Position numbers and translations under genes: made by a program
Assembly (NCBI GenBank): GCA_037126765.1
Contig: JBBCBC010000012.1
Span: forward strand, 248,001 to 312,000
Source: Stenogyne calaminthoides
Taxonomy: Eukaryota > Streptophyta > Magnoliopsida > Lamiales > Lamiaceae
Reading direction: 5' to 3'
DNA length: 64,000 nt
Notes under the pieces: model-generated
The model's input: the letters and a program-made list of their open reading frames with translations, nothing else
Database searches by the model: none
What the model was told of the DNA's origin: nothing
Shown: positions 42,519-55,484 of the stretch, in pieces
Position numbering within the stretch: position 1 is the stretch's first letter
Layout: the number at the start of each line of letters is the position of its first letter

Positions 42519-44357
42519 TGTTGGGGTTATACGTGAAAGTATGCTTTTACTTTGTATAACCTATGTATTAAACACTTATTTACTGAAATAAATTGTTTAT
42601 CACTGTTGCTTTAAATATGATTGAATGTTATATATATTTATTGCAAACCGTTCGTAGCAAGTGTTACATTGTAGTTAACGTGGTGATACCAGATCACAGA
42701 AGATCACGTTAATAGTTCCTTGTATACGAGTGCGTGTTTCACAACTTAGATAGATCCGAACAATCTATTGGTAGAAGTTGATGTGTAAGGCTCAGATTGA
42801 CTTATCTTGACCAAGAGATTACACTAGTGCATTCGATGCGCTGAAGCGGACCTGTAGAGAGGATAAACTCATTCGCACTGACTTAAGGGATGAAGAGTTA
42901 GACCTCAGTGGTTGTTGATTTCTTAATCTCTGTCACTTAATAAGGACTGTGTGTGATTAGTAGTTATTGCTTTGACTTATAAATGGAAAGAGAATCATTG
43001 CGACGTCGATACCCTATATCTTGGGCAATAATATTAATTGCACGACAATTGCTAAATTAATACAGAGAATCATGTGCTTGCAAAAAACTTGCTTGATTGG
43101 TCCCCTTGGTGGGCCCGGAACCTTTATCATACCAAATCTTGCAAGTGGAATTAATTTTCCGGTATGTATAATAAAGTTGGGCTGTCCTTACTCCAAGGAT
43201 AAATATATTAATTAATATAAAACTTTTCAGTGGCTTAATTAATTAATGGACTAAATAATCTTAAACACGGGAAATAATAACCGGGAGCCATATTACCGTA
43301 ATATGGGTTAAGATTGGATAGTGTAATATTAATTATATAGTGATATTAATTAATATTAATGGGCTGAATTATATTGTGGCTCAATATTGGAATTCAGAAG
43401 TCCATTGGAAGGTCCATCTTAATTCTCCTAAAGGCCCCTCAAGTAGCCCAAATTATAGTCCAATAAATAAAAGGTGTTTAAAATAAAATAAATTTATTGT
43501 TGCAATATTTTCTATTATTTTCGAAAATATTAAAGAAAAGAGGGAGAAGGATTTTCTTGAAAAGATTTTATGTAAAGGAGATAATATATTCTTGGAATAC
43601 AAGATTATCCCATAAATTCAAGAAAACTCCCACTTGGCTTCTTTAATAGGGAATTATCGAAAATCTTGCTTAAGAAAGGGAAGAAAGATTTTCTTGGAAA
43701 GATTTTATGAAAGATATGTATTCTTGGAATACAAGAATATCTCATAAATTCAAGAAAGATCCAATCTTGAAATTATTTTCTTAAAATTTTCAAAAAATTA
43801 GGCAAATAAAGGGTGTGAGATTTTTGTGGAAAAATACACATGGAAAGAAGAATATATTGGATATATTCAAGATTTCTTGAAGATCAAGAAAAGATCTTTC
43901 ATAGCCCTAATTGCCTTGAAAATTTCGAACACTCCCTTACTTATAAATAGGGGATGAATTTTTCATTCCCAACTAGTGTTCCATGTGTTGAAAATATTAG
44001 AAATCCACAAAGGTGGTGCAACAATATTTTTATTTTCCTTGTTTTATAAGTCGTTCATTGGAGAACCTTCCACCGGGGTTATTGGACGAGGACTTGGGAA
44101 TACTTGAGAAGGACTTTCGGTGGGTATCCAGATACTTGATCCTGTCTATCTTTGATCGTCTCTCTAACGGGTACGTTTATGTAAATTTCTAGAAATTCTA
44201 CATGCTAGGATATTTTACGTGAATATTATTTGCATGTTGTTGTTGGATGAATTATTATTTGAATTCACTTAGGTAAATTCATGCTAGTAATAATTGTTAA
44301 TTTAAATTTATGTTTATGAGGTCATCCCGATAGATCCTGACATATGTTATCCCAACA
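42519..44357 (+). repeat. 5' LTR of element B (1839 bp)
   Basis: Starts TGTTGGGGTTATACGTGAAA, ends TATCCCAACA. A TATA box TATAAATA at 43942-43949 is followed by GGGGATGAA. Related inverted LTRs of element D lie at 51353-53172 and 58713-60019. Confidence 0.9.
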
Positions 44358-44359
44358 AC

Positions 44360-44371
44360 TGGTATCAGAGC
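44360..44371 (+). promoter_or_regulatory. Primer-binding site of element B
   Basis: TGGTATCAGAGC two bases after the LTR, an exact match to the usual plant initiator-Met tRNA site. Confidence 0.9.
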
Positions 44372-45845
44372 CCTGGTTCGGGCTCTGATCTTTTAAACTG
44401 TAATTTAAATTGTTGTTCATTAAAATTGAAATTGGATAGTAGAACTATTAGATTTGTTTTGCATGTATCCAATTGTCATGGTATTTTAATGTGCTTATTT
44501 ACATGCAAATAAATTGTTGGTTTTTTAATTCGATTAGTTCGGATTCATTTTGCCTCGTGAGAAAATCCACGAGTAGATTATGATTTGTTTGATTCGATCA
44601 ATGTAATAGACTAGTCTAGATCTAGGTTTATTTATTTTTTGTAAATAAATTATAACCGGATCGTGAACGAAGACGGAGACGATGAATTAAAGATGGACGT
44701 CCGAATGCCCGGATGTACGCGGGCCAAGGCGGAGCACGCGGGCTAGGCGGAACACTGGCGCTACACCACCGTCGTGGCGATCGCGACGGGCGAAATGGTC
44801 GCGTGATAGGCGTGAGGAGGTCGTGGGCGAAATTTTGCGTCGACGCGAGGCGTGTATGGGCTGCATGGGCGACTTGTGGGTGAGGGACCCCGGACGGGCG
44901 TGCGCATGGGCGAATGCGGACACGTCTGGGCGATGACATTCGCGTGCTCAAGGCCGTGGGCGACGGGGCGGGATGGCCGATCCGGACCAGGGGGCGCGCC
45001 TAGGCGCATGCGACTCGGTTCCGGGTAGTGAGCTACTCATTTATTACAGACGTCGTCCTAACCCAAAACGGAGGACGTGTTAAAGAATTGTTGCGGATTC
45101 AGTGGGAGCTTTTCGAGACGAACGATGAAAGCAAAAGATGGGACGATTTCTCAAGATCAAGATTTGGAATTTAAACCATGAAAGTTGGATATATGTTCCC
45201 AACGTGATTTATTTAGTCTTGATGCTTAGTTTTTTAATTCGTGCAATTTTATTTATTTAATGTGTTTGCATGAATTTGAAATTGTCTAAAAGAAAATCTC
45301 ACATTCAAAAATTACTAAGTATGTTTTATTGAAAAATTTTATTCCGGATAATAAAATTACATCAAATTGACCTCCATGATTTATTTATTTGTGAATTCTT
45401 TTGGAGAAATTTCCCCAACGGAACGGCCAAAAGATGGATTTCACATGAATAAATTCCCAAGAGGATGATTGTGAATTATTATTAGTGGCGACGATGACCC
45501 TCCCAACGAGGCTCGTACAAAGTGAAGTAATAATTCTGTATTTAATCATGGTTATAACTTAGGTATAAAATTGATATGCATATACTTCTCCAAGTCCCTG
45601 TCAATTTTATATTGGTCAAGTGGGAGCCGACCATTAATTTTGAATTAAAGGTTTGCAACTGTTCTTGTTTGTAACCTACTTGAATGTGTTTAAATAGACA
45701 GTTCACCCAACGTGACCTATTTGAACTGTTTTTGAGATGTCGGCTGAAGCATGTTCATATTGTTTTGAGATTTTGATATGAACTATGTGATTGAATTGAG
45801 TGATAATTTTGTGCTAACACAAATTGTTATTTATTTCAGTCTAGC
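44372..45845 (+). other. Element B leader, with a GC-rich stretch at 44690-45010
   Basis: Untranslated sequence between primer site and gag. The GC-rich part has many CG dinucleotides and open minus frames that are composition artefacts. Matching GC-rich leaders occur in elements A (20460-20900) and D (58010-58370), so the feature belongs to these elements. Confidence 0.6.
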
Positions 45846-47799
45846 ATGTCGCAACCTTTTAATCCATTGTATTCTATACTTAAAGACCATCAATTAACTG
45901 GTGATAACTACGTTGTTTGGAAACATAAACTTATGATCATCCTAACTGCACAAGGATCCAAATGGGTGCTTGACAGACCAAAACCCGAAAAACCTGCTAA
46001 AGATATTGGTATATGGGACAAGATGGAACATAGTGAATGGGAGTTGACTAATGAATTGGTGAAGGAAACAATCTTGACAAACATGTCTGATTTGTTGAAA
46101 CGCCTTCATCAAGGATTTAAATCAGCTGCAGACATTATGAGAAATCTCGAAGAAATGTTTGCACATTCGGCCCATATAGTTATCCAAAGCATAAGGCTTG
46201 ATATGGCCAAAATAAAAATGGATGAAGGAACGACCGCAAGGGAGCACGTTCTTAGGGTTATGGTTCTCTTTGAGGAACTTGAGGTTCTTGGCGAAAAATG
46301 TGATTTCAAAACTAAGGTTGATTTCATTCTCCATACTTTGCCAAAGAGCTATGATCACCCCTATCTAGAGTACCTAATGGAAGATCTAGATTTCACTGTG
46401 GATAGTCTAGTAGATTCTCTTACATTGGTCGAAGAGGAAGCGGAGCGCAAGAAATGGGTCTTCTTTTCCTTCTAGGCCAATTGGTGGTAAGAAAGATGAG
46501 AAAGAAAGGCCAAACCAAGTGGGCTCAATGTCCATAAAGAGTGAAGGATCAAGCAAGAGGAAACATTCGGAGTGCGGAAGTACGGGACGATGGAGGTCAG
46601 CCTGTTCCAATCCTAAGGGAAATGGAAAGAAAGGTAATTCTCACGCACTAGTTGTTGAAACTTGTTTAGCGGCGTATGCTACCCACTCGTGGGTAATGGA
46701 TACGAGATCCACTGATCATGTTTGTTTCACGTTACAGGGGTTCAAGTTGACCCGGCAACTTAGTGGGAGTGAGGTCCTTATCACACTGGGCGATGCTACG
46801 AGAGTAGCAGCTGAAGCAGTGGGAGACGTGCACCTGCCTTTTGAAGACAAGTTTTTAATTTTGAGAGATGTTCTTTATGTTCCAGTTTTTCGCAAAAACC
46901 TAATTTCAATTGCTAAACTTATTAATGATGGATATTTTGTTCTTTTTTCTAAGCAAGTTATGATTTATCGTAACGATGTGTTTATCTGTCATGGAATTTT
47001 GCGGAACAATCTCTATACTATTAACTGTGCACACCACTCACAAAATGCATCTTATAACACATCGACTGTTTCATGTAATAAGAGAAAACGTTCAGAAAAT
47101 GTAAACGAGACACTTCTATGGCATCTAAGACTGGGTCATATTAATCTAAATAGGATCCAAAGGTTGGTGAAAGATGGTTCGCTGTTGGACCTACAGTTAG
47201 AACCACTTCTAACCTGCGAATCATGTTTGGAGGGTAAGATGACCAAGAGGGCATTTGGAGCCAATGGGAGTATAGCCACAGAAGTGTTGCAAATCGTTCA
47301 TACTGACGTGTGTGGTCTAATGTCAACCAAAGCTAGAGGTGGCTATGAGTATTTCGTGACTTTCACGGATGATTACTCAAGGTTCGGGTACATTTTCCTC
47401 ATGAAACACAAATCGGAAACCTTTTATAAATTCAAGGAGTTCAAAGCCGAAGTGGAGAATCATCAGGAAAAGAGTATCAAGTTTCTACGATCTGATCGTG
47501 GAGGTGAATACCTCAGCGATGAGTTTTTGAACTACCTGTCAGACGAGGGCATTGTTTCCCAGTTGACTGCACCCGGAACCCCTCAACAAAACGGGGTTGC
47601 AGAACGAAGAAACAGAACACTCTTAGAAATGGTCAGATCAATGATGAGTTATTCAGATCTACCCAAGTCATTTTGGGGTCATGCCTTGGAAACAACGACT
47701 TACGTTCTGAATCTGGTGCCATCCAAATCGGTTCCCAAAACCCCTAAAGAGTTGTGGATCGAGCGCCAAGCCCGAGACACCTGTGGGCATAAGTGCTAG
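45846..47799 (+). pseudogene. Element B gag, protease and integrase, one frame break, defective protease
   Basis: Gag (45846-46475, 209 residues) has LTGDNYVVWKHKLMIILTAQ and helical UBN2-type sequence, then a frame break. The second frame (46519-47799) has a damaged knuckle (ECGSTGRWRSAC, His and a Cys lost) and a protease site of DTRSTDH where element D has DTGSTDH. The Gly-to-Arg change should kill catalysis. GAG-pre-integrase (LLWHLRLGHINLNRIQRL) follows, then integrase with HTDVCG, TDDYSRFGYIF and GVAERRNRTLLE, so all three DDE residues are present. The frame ends 47799 by a shift. Confidence 0.9.
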
Positions 47800-47845
47800 A
47801 CAAGGAAGCCGGTAAGTTGGATGCACGATCGGAACTAAGACTGTT

Positions 47846-49164
47846 TGTTGGTCCCGAAAAACCCGATTTAAAACTCGTAAAATCTCAATGGGAGGTGACT
47901 TAAAAAATTTTCCGAATGTGTTATGCAGATTTGCTAAAGTATATATGACAGTTAATATGAAAGCAAATAAGAACACACGTATTTTTATAGTGGTTCGGAC
48001 AACTCGCCCTACATCCACTCTTCCCTTCATGGGGCACCAACTTAACCAATAGGATGTTTCCGAAGTTCTCACTCAAACGGGACTTATCACCCTAAGGGAT
48101 GCCTACCCTCCCTTTCGGGATTGCTTAGATGTTCTATGGTTCTCACTCAAAGCGGGACTTATCATCGGGATCGCCTACCCTCCCTTTCGGGATTCTTTAG
48201 ATGTTTTATAAGTTCACACTCACCTACAAACTTAACCGAATCGATTTGGGTAAGGTTTGTTTGGTTTCAACTAAGTTGAGATTTTCCCTTACATTTGTTT
48301 AGCCTCAATGCTAAGGATGAGAAAATCTCTCTAAACTAGGATATAAAATTTGTGCTTAGATCTAGGGTAGAACACTTTTGAATATATGTGTGTATTTCTT
48401 GCTCTGTGTTCTATGAATGGAGTTCTTGAATATTTGGCTTTAATTTCACTTTGCAGATCCTCCATTATCTTCTTTTGAAGATAGTCTGAATGTATTTATA
48501 GTGTGGATTTAAATATTAGATTTTTGGAAAGTAATATTCAAATTCATACTAATAACTTCCAACTTTTCTTTGTCCTTTTGCACTTTTCCTTGCGAACTTT
48601 ATGTCACATCAATATGTGTGTTGTCTTCTTATACTTTTTTTGTGTGTCTAACGGATTTGATTTATTTCGTCTTATTACCCTCTTCCGATTAAGTGGGTTT
48701 GATCGGTATCGCAGATTTAAGATTGATAGGAAAATCCGCAGATTTCCGGTCAGGGAGCATCGATTCGACAACTCGATCTTCAAGATCGATTCGGCATTAA
48801 TCTTGCATCGATTCAAAGATACTGTCGATTCAAAGATCGAATCAAGATCGATCTTGAATCGATTCAAAGATGGTCATCGATTCGACATCGATCTTGATCG
48901 TCGATTCCTCGATCTTGAATCGATTCAAAGATATCGATCTTGATCGATTCAAAGATCGATCTTGAATCGATTCAAAGATCGATCTTGAATCGATTCAAAG
49001 ATATCGATTCGAATCGAGATAAACCGATTTCTCTTCTTCGATTTCTAATTTCTTCTTCTTAACTTGTTCTCTCGTTCCCCTCAACTTGTTATCTGTATAT
49101 TAATTTAAATAACACAAGTTGATAATGTTTTGGCATAATTTATCAAAACTAAAATATCCCAACA
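47846..49164 (-). mobile_element. Solo copia LTR inserted in element B, 5-bp TSD
   Basis: Plus strand TGTTGGTCCCG...ATATCCCAACA, flanked by CTGTT on both sides (47841-47845, 49165-49169). It interrupts one codon run of element B between integrase and reverse transcriptase. The minus-strand TATA (TATAAATAC at about 48492-48499) and the shared TATAGTGGTTCGG/CTACATCCACTCT block give it minus orientation and kinship with the LTR at 4142-6071. It arose by recombination between two LTRs after insertion. Confidence 0.9.
48755..49015. repeat. Palindromic tandem array of CTTGAATCGATTCAAAG units
   Basis: About eight copies of GATCTTGAATCGATTCAAAGA-like units of 20-30 bp lie within the solo LTR. Each unit is nearly self-complementary (TTTGAATCGATTCAAG), so long single-strand foldback is possible. 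Confidence 0.85.
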
Positions 49165-50028
49165 CTGTTTATAGGATATCCCATGGGAACGAAAGGGTGT
49201 ATGTTATATGGTCCCGAAGATCAAAAGGTGGTAATAAGTACGCACTTTAGATTTTTGGAAGAAGACTTTATGAACAATCGAAAGCCCAAAAGTGAGATTA
49301 CCTTAAACGAAATAAGATTACAAACTCCTATACCAACTGTACAGGTAGATATACCAAGCGTAACACCGATGCAATCTGAACCTCGTCGTAGTGGGAGGGT
49401 TGTTCGACAACATGAGAGATTCATGGGGATAGGAGAATCTTGAAGGGATAGTGAATCGGGACCCCCGGTCCTACAAGGAGGCGGTCCAAGATAAGGATTC
49501 AGAATCCTGGCAAACTGCGATGGAAGCCGAGATGGGCTCAATAGATCATAATCAGGTGTGGGAGCTAGTTGAACCACCGAATGGGGTAAAACACATTGGA
49601 TGCAAGTGGGTCTACAAGAGGAAAAGAGGACCGCACGGGAAGGTGGAAACCTTTAAGGCTATGCTTGTGGCAAAGGGATACACTCAGAAAAAGGGTATCG
49701 ATTATGAAGAAACCTTTTCGCGTGTAGCCATGCTTAAGTCCATCCGTATTCTCTTGGCTATAGCTGCGCATCTAGATTTTGAGATCTGGCAAATGGATGT
49801 CAAGACAGCTTTCCTTAATGGGAATCTTGACGAGGAAATCTATATGCAACAGCCCGAAGGTTTCATCAAAAAAGGCCAAGAACACCTTGTATGCAAGCTG
49901 AAGAAGTCCATTTATGGACTTAAGCAAGCATCTCGGGCTTGGAACCAATGTTTTGATTATGTAATCAAATCTTATGGGTTTGATCAAAACGATTTTGAGA
50001 GTTGTGTTTATAGAAAGTGTGACGGAAC
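49165..50028 (+). pseudogene. Element B reverse transcriptase, N-terminal half
   Basis: It continues the polyprotein after the solo LTR: GCMLYGPEDQKVVISTHFRF (49197-49260), a shift near 49443, then DSESWQTAMEAEMGSIDHNQ, CKWVYKRKRGPHGKVETFKA and MDVKTAFLNGNLDEEIYMQQ with the first catalytic Asp. It stops at CVYRKCDGT, just before the YVDD region, because of the inserted LTR fragment at 50029. Confidence 0.9.
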
Positions 50029-51352
50029 TGTTGGAATTTAGAGGCAAGTAAAACACGTAATCACATGCGCAGCGGAAATTAAAGTTCACCAACAACGAAC
50101 AATTAATTGCATACAGATTACAATAATCATAACGAGAAATCTTACAATAACTCGAGAGCATATTTTTCTACTACGGTATCCACGTAATCCCCATTTACGG
50201 ACTTGTACAAATTTGCCAGCGTTGAATCTGAGACGGAATTTGCTAGGAAAATTCCTATTCTAGATTTTATGGAGAAATATGAATTAACGTCATTTGTGAA
50301 TTCCCAAGAGCTTGTATATATAGGAAAGGCCCAGCTTAAATCTTAAGCTAACCCAATCAGGGAAATAAAATCCCTAATCTTGAATTAAATTAATTCCTTT
50401 TAATTTAATTCCCTAAATATAAATCTCTACGGATTTAAATGCCTTATATGAAAATCTCTACGATTTATTTCCATATACATTAAATCCTACAATTATATTC
50501 CAAATATAATTATTGGGAATTCTTATTTAATTAAATCCAATTTAATTAAATATTAATAATAATTAATTCCAAATGAATCTATTATTAATTAATTCTCCAT
50601 AAATTAAACATTAAATCCAATTGAACATTTAATCAACCAACTATAATCCGTAAAAGGGAATTACTTGTTGTGTGACCCATAGGCCCTCATATATCGAGCG
50701 ATTAGTCAAACTAACGGTCTTAATTGAACCCTAGACAATAAATCAGACATTCTCAATATATGAGGTACGTTGCGAGAAACGTGCAACTACCTGTAACTGA
50801 AACATGGGCTATTACGATTTCCTCATTTCATTCACGAATACTCGATTAAGCCTTGAACATGATGATATGTCTATTCAAATAACTTAATCAATTTGTCTCA
50901 AATAACTAATTGATCATGTATGTCACACTTAGAAACAAAGTCTAAGTTGACGTGCATCGGCTGATGACTTTGATCCAATTATGATGAGAAGATGAGTATT
51001 CTCTCTAAATCCACTTTGAGGAATGAATCATATTCTTGGCTCAACTACCACACACATGCACTTTGTGATGAACCCAATCCAAGCCGTATCTACCCATGGA
51101 AGGGTGCAAGCGTTGGTCATGGTCAAAGTTCATCATCCCACACATGTCGTGTGTATTGACCTCAAGTCAAAGGAGTATCGCATCGCTCCCACTAACCGAG
51201 ACACCCGTAGACACATATAGTGGAAATACATCAAACGGTTTCTCGGATGGGTATACCAATACCCTCTAAGGTATTTGTGCATCCATCATGAGATATCTAG
51301 TATCTCGTAGTAAGTGAGTTCTTACTACACTCTCTAAGAGTATGATGCAGAT
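50029..51352 (-). repeat. Truncated LTR of element A's family, inserted into element B
   Basis: The plus sequence TGTTGGAATTTAGAGGC... is the inverse of element A's LTR from its 3' end (20282) back to about 18944. The first ~280 bp of the LTR are missing at the 51352 side, where element D's LTR starts. It includes the inverse of the TATATATA box region (about 50316-50323). Confidence 0.9.
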
Positions 51353-53172
51353 TGTTGGGGAATAAGTTGCACGGATCTATTCGGGATAAATATTTAAATA
51401 CAAATTTAATTCTGATAATTATTACTAGCATGAATTAATCCTATATTAATTCAAATAACAATTTAACAACAAATCATACATATAATTAGTTCACGTAAAT
51501 CCTACGCATGCGGAATTTCTACGAGTTTACGTGAACGTACCTCTTGGGACGACAATGGTCTTGTTGATTAGACACACCAAAAGAACTTCCCAAGTATTCC
51601 CTTAATCCTTGCTCGACTATCCGGTGGTAGGACACTTGCGACCAATTAAAAAAAGGAAAATAAACTTTGTTGCACCACCTTTGTGGATTTACTAATTTTT
51701 CCAGCACATTGAATTGTACATGGGAATGAAAGAATCATCCCTATTTATAGGTGGTCGAATTTTTAGGGCAAAAACAATGTGGGAAAATCTTTTCTTGATC
51801 TCCAAGAAATCTTGAATATATCTCCTATATTCTTTTTCCCATAATTATAATATTCCACAAAAAATCCCACCTTATCTTTGTTATGGAATTTTCGAAATAT
51901 TGGGCAAGAATCCAAGATTTGGATCTTCTTGAATTTATGAGATATTCTTGTATTTCAAGAAATACATATCTTTCATAATATCTTTTCAAGAAAATCTTTC
52001 TTGCCCTTTATATTTCAATATTTTCGAAAATTGCTTCATGGATAACCAAGTGGGAGATTTCTTGAATTTAATAAGATAATCTTGTATTCCAAGAATACAT
52101 ATCTTCATTCCATAACAAAATTCAAAGAAAATCTTTCTCCCCTTTTATCCATAAATTTCGAAAATTATGAGGAAAAATAAGCAACAATATTTATTTTATT
52201 TTAAACACCTTTTTCAATTATTGGACTATATGTTGGGCTACTTAGGGGGCCTTTAGGAGAATTAAGATTGGACCTTCCAATGGATCTTGAATTATCAATA
52301 TTGAGCCACAATATTATTCAAGCCCATAAATATTAATTAATCTCACTACATAATTAATATTGCACTATCCATCTTAACCCATATTACAGTCAATATGGCT
52401 CCCGGTTATTATTTTCCGTGTTTAAGATTATCTAGCCCATTACTTAATTCAAGCCACTGAAATAGCTTTCCGTTAATTAATATCTTTTGTCCTTGGTTAA
52501 GGAACGGTTCAACATTATTATCCATACCAGAAACTAGTTCCACTTGCAAGATTTGGTATGATAAAGCTTATGAACCTCCCAAGGGGGCAAATCGAACAAG
52601 CGTACTTGAACACGATTCTCCGTATTAAATCTTAGCAATCGCATGTGACCAATAATATTGTCCAAGATAAAAAGTATTGAATCTCGTTGATTCTCTACCC
52701 ATGATAAGTCAAAGCAATAATTACCAACCACACGTGATCGTATTTAAGGAACAAAGATTAAGAAATAACGAACCACTGAGGTCTAATTCTTCCTTGTTCG
52801 GATTCAAGAATTTGTCCTCTGTGAGGTCCTATTCGATTGCATCGGTCATGCACTAGTGTAATCTCTTGGTCAAGACAAGCCAATCAAGCCTTACACTTCA
52901 ACCTTTCACGATGGATTGTTCATTTCCATCTAGGTCGTGAATGGTGTACTTTTAGTTACAAGGGATTGTTAATTTAATCTTCTCTGATCTGGTATCACTA
53001 AATTAACTACAATGTAACACGTACTATTTATTGAGCAGTTATGCAAGTAAATATATGTAACATTCGATGATATTTAAAGCATCAATGATAAAAAATTTAT
53101 TTCAAATAAATAAGTCCAAAATTAGGTTTTGATTATACAAAGTAAAAGCATACTTTCGGTATAATCCCAACA
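51353..53172 (-). repeat. 3' LTR of element D (1820 bp, complete)
   Basis: Plus-strand TGTTGGGGAATAAGTTGCAC to AATCCCAACA. The minus TATA box is TATAAATAG (51741-51749). Confidence 0.92.
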
Positions 53173-53192
53173 ATCTCCCACTTATACTCAAA
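53173..53192 (-). promoter_or_regulatory. Polypurine tract of element D
   Basis: The inverse of ATCTCCCACTTATACTCAAA reads as AGTATAAGTGGGAGAT adjoining the 3' LTR. Confidence 0.7.
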
Positions 53193-54072
53193 GTCCGATT
53201 TTAAGTATACTACAACATGTCTCTCGTAGTTCCTTCTGTCGTGACATCTAATGTCACCTACACGAACCTAATAATTTCTCCCACTTATACTCAAAGCATA
53301 TTGGCGCGGTCTTGACACCCATTCCTTCCACATGTCTCTCGAATGTATTGAGAGCCCGGACCCTTTTGTGAATGGATACGCTAGGTTGTCTTCGACGCTA
53401 TCTTTGCCACATCTATATCTCCTCTCTTAATGATATCTCGTATAAGATGGTATTTCCTTTCAATGTGTTTCTTGGCTTTGTGGGCTCTTGGATCCTTGAA
53501 TTTGCAAATTGCTCCCAAGCATTGTCACAATATGATGATTCTCTTTGGGCAAATTCGAACTACATTCAAGTCCACTAGGAAGTTCTTGAGCCAAACCGCT
53601 TCTTTTCATTTGCCGCCATAAGCGACTACATATTCGGCTTCCATGGTAGAATCTGCGACGCATTTCTGATTGACTCTTCTCCATGTCACGGCTCCTCCCC
53701 CCATGCAAAACACACTACCGGAGGTAGATTTTCTCGAGTCTATGTCTGATTGGAAATCCGAGTCCGTGTGGCCAGATGAGGATTGGACTATCTCGACCGA
53801 TAAATTAACATTCTATCCCAAGTTCTTTTCGGATACTTGAGTAATGTTTTTAAGCGTCAATCAATGTTCTTTCCTCGGGTTACTTTTGATATCTTGCTAC
53901 CATGCCAAAGCGGATATCCGGCATACATTGCATACATAAGGCTTCCGGCGGTAGAAGCATATGGAATGCCTCTCATGTCATCTATCTCATTTTTTGCGTC
54001 TTAGGGCACATTTTCTTGGATAGATGGATTCCATGTTTGAAAGGTACGAAGCTTTTCTTGGAATCTGCATCT
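53193..54072 (-). pseudogene. Element D RNase H, several frames
   Basis: At about 53600-53745 the minus strand encodes DIDSRKSTSGSVFCMGGGAV and TWRRVNQKCVADSTMEAEYV, the copia RNase H start with catalytic Asp and Glu residues. After a shift at the AEYV position the remainder (KRSGLAQELPSGLECSS in another frame) continues to the purine tract. It would remove template RNA; it is not translatable as one piece. Confidence 0.75.
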
Positions 54073-55170
54073 TTAAATCGTTTCAAGGCGATTGTACATG
54101 TATGAAGCTTGCGATAAGCCTATCATCCTTTTCTTACGATCTCGAGTGATTTTGATCCCAAGGATGTGTGCGGCTTCCCCTAAGTCCTTCATATCAAACT
54201 GTTTTGAAAGCCATGCCCTTACGTCTGATAACACCTTTACATCGTTCCTGATGATCAGAATGTCATCTACGTATATCACTAAGAATACCAATGCAGTTCC
54301 GACACGTTTTTTGTACACACAACTTTTGAACTCGTTTTGATCAAACCCATAAGACTTTATAACATGATCAAAACATTGGTTCCAAGCTCTGGATGCCTGC
54401 TTGAGTTCGTAAATGGACTTCATGAGCTTACAAACTAGGTGTTCTTGGTCTTTTTCAATGAAGCCTTGGGGTTGTTGCATATAGATCTCTTCATCAAGAC
54501 TTCTGTTAAGGAAAGCTGTCTTGACATCCATTTGCCAGATTTCAAAGTCAAGATGTGCAGCAATCAATAAGAGAATTTGGATGGACTTGAGCATGGCTAC
54601 GGGCGAAAAAGTTTCCTCATAATCGATCCCTTCTTTCTGAGTATAACATTTCGCCACGAGTCTTGCCTTGAAGGTTTCCACCTTCCCGTCCGGTCCTCTT
54701 TTTCTCTTATACACCCACTTGCAACCAATGGATTTGACCCCATTAAGTGGTTCGACTAGCTCCCACACTCTGTTATGATACATAGAACCCATTTCGGCTT
54801 TCATTGCTGTTTGCCAAGAATCTGCATCCTTGTCTTGGATTGACTTGTCATATGTCCATGGGTCTGATTCGTCTTGTCCGGGAATCAAGTCCGTGGACTC
54901 TCCTATTCCCATGAATCTCTCGGGCTGTTTCACAACCCCCCCATTACGATGAGGTTTCGGTTGTGTAAGTGTGTCATTTTGTATGTCATCTTGTACAGTT
55001 GGCATTGAGGTTAGCCCTCTTAGCTCATTTAAGGTAATCTCACTTCTGGGTCTTCTTTCGTTCATATAGTCTTCTTCCAAAAATCTAAAGTGGGTGCTTA
55101 TTACCACCTTTTGATCTTCGGGACCATAGAACATACACCCTTTTTGTTCCTCGGGGTATCCCACAAACAA
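54073..55170 (-). pseudogene. Element D reverse transcriptase, long open frame
   Basis: A 365-residue frame holds the end of integrase (MFVGYPEEQKGCMFYGPEDQ), the linker, and RT: SWQTAMKAEMGSMYHNRVWE, CKWVYKRKRGPDGKVETFKA, MDVKTAFLNRSLDEEIYMQQ and the YVDD box in FLVIYVDDILIIRNDVKVLS. One residue differs from B at the first motif (LNR for LNG). It ends at 54073 by a frame break. RT copies element RNA to cDNA. The domain looks nearly complete, but flanking breaks separate it from gag and RNase H. Confidence 0.9.
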
Positions 55171-55484
55171 CCTTAATTCCGATCGAGGATCGATTCTGGC
55201 TTCCTTCCTTGTCCAACACGTAGGCCGGACACACCCAAATCCTCGTGTGTCTCAAACTAGGCTTGCGCTCGGTCCACAATTCTTTGGGAGTTTTGGGAAC
55301 CGATTTTGATGGCACCAAGTTCAGAATGTAGGTTGCTGTTTCCAAGGCATGATGAAGCGACTTGGGAAGATCCGCATAACTCATGGGATCTAACCATTTT
55401 CAAAAGAGTTTTGTTTCTTCGCTCTGCAACCACGCGTTTTGTTGAGGGGTTAAGTGCGATTAATTTGGGATGCAATCCCTTCAT
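55085..55484 (-). pseudogene. Element D integrase C-terminal part, two frames
   Basis: The frames 55484-55257 and 55384-55085 continue from the integrase core: VAERRNKTLLKMVRS carries the last catalytic Glu, then ATYILNLVPSKSVPKTPKEL and RIWVCPAYV. At least two shifts break it between 55470 and 55170. Confidence 0.8.

Larger units (their letters stand above)
42519..50028 (+). mobile_element. Ty1/copia retrotransposon B, 3' part missing
   Basis: 5' LTR (42519-44357), primer site, leader, gag, protease, integrase and the first half of reverse transcriptase are all on plus. A solo LTR (47846-49164) splits the integrase-RT junction, and the element ends abruptly at 50028, inside RT, where an inverted LTR fragment of element A's family begins. 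Its proteins and LTR are close relatives of element D. The 3' LTR is gone. Confidence 0.9.

Noticed and set aside
44628..45009. Three overlapping minus frames in a GC-rich stretch
   Set aside because: High GC lowers stop frequency. No motifs, and the position matches the untranslated leader of element B.
48503..48943. 146-residue plus frame with repeated FDIDLDRRF-like units
   Set aside because: Product of the palindromic ATCGAT array in the solo LTR. Both strands are open because the unit is self-complementary.
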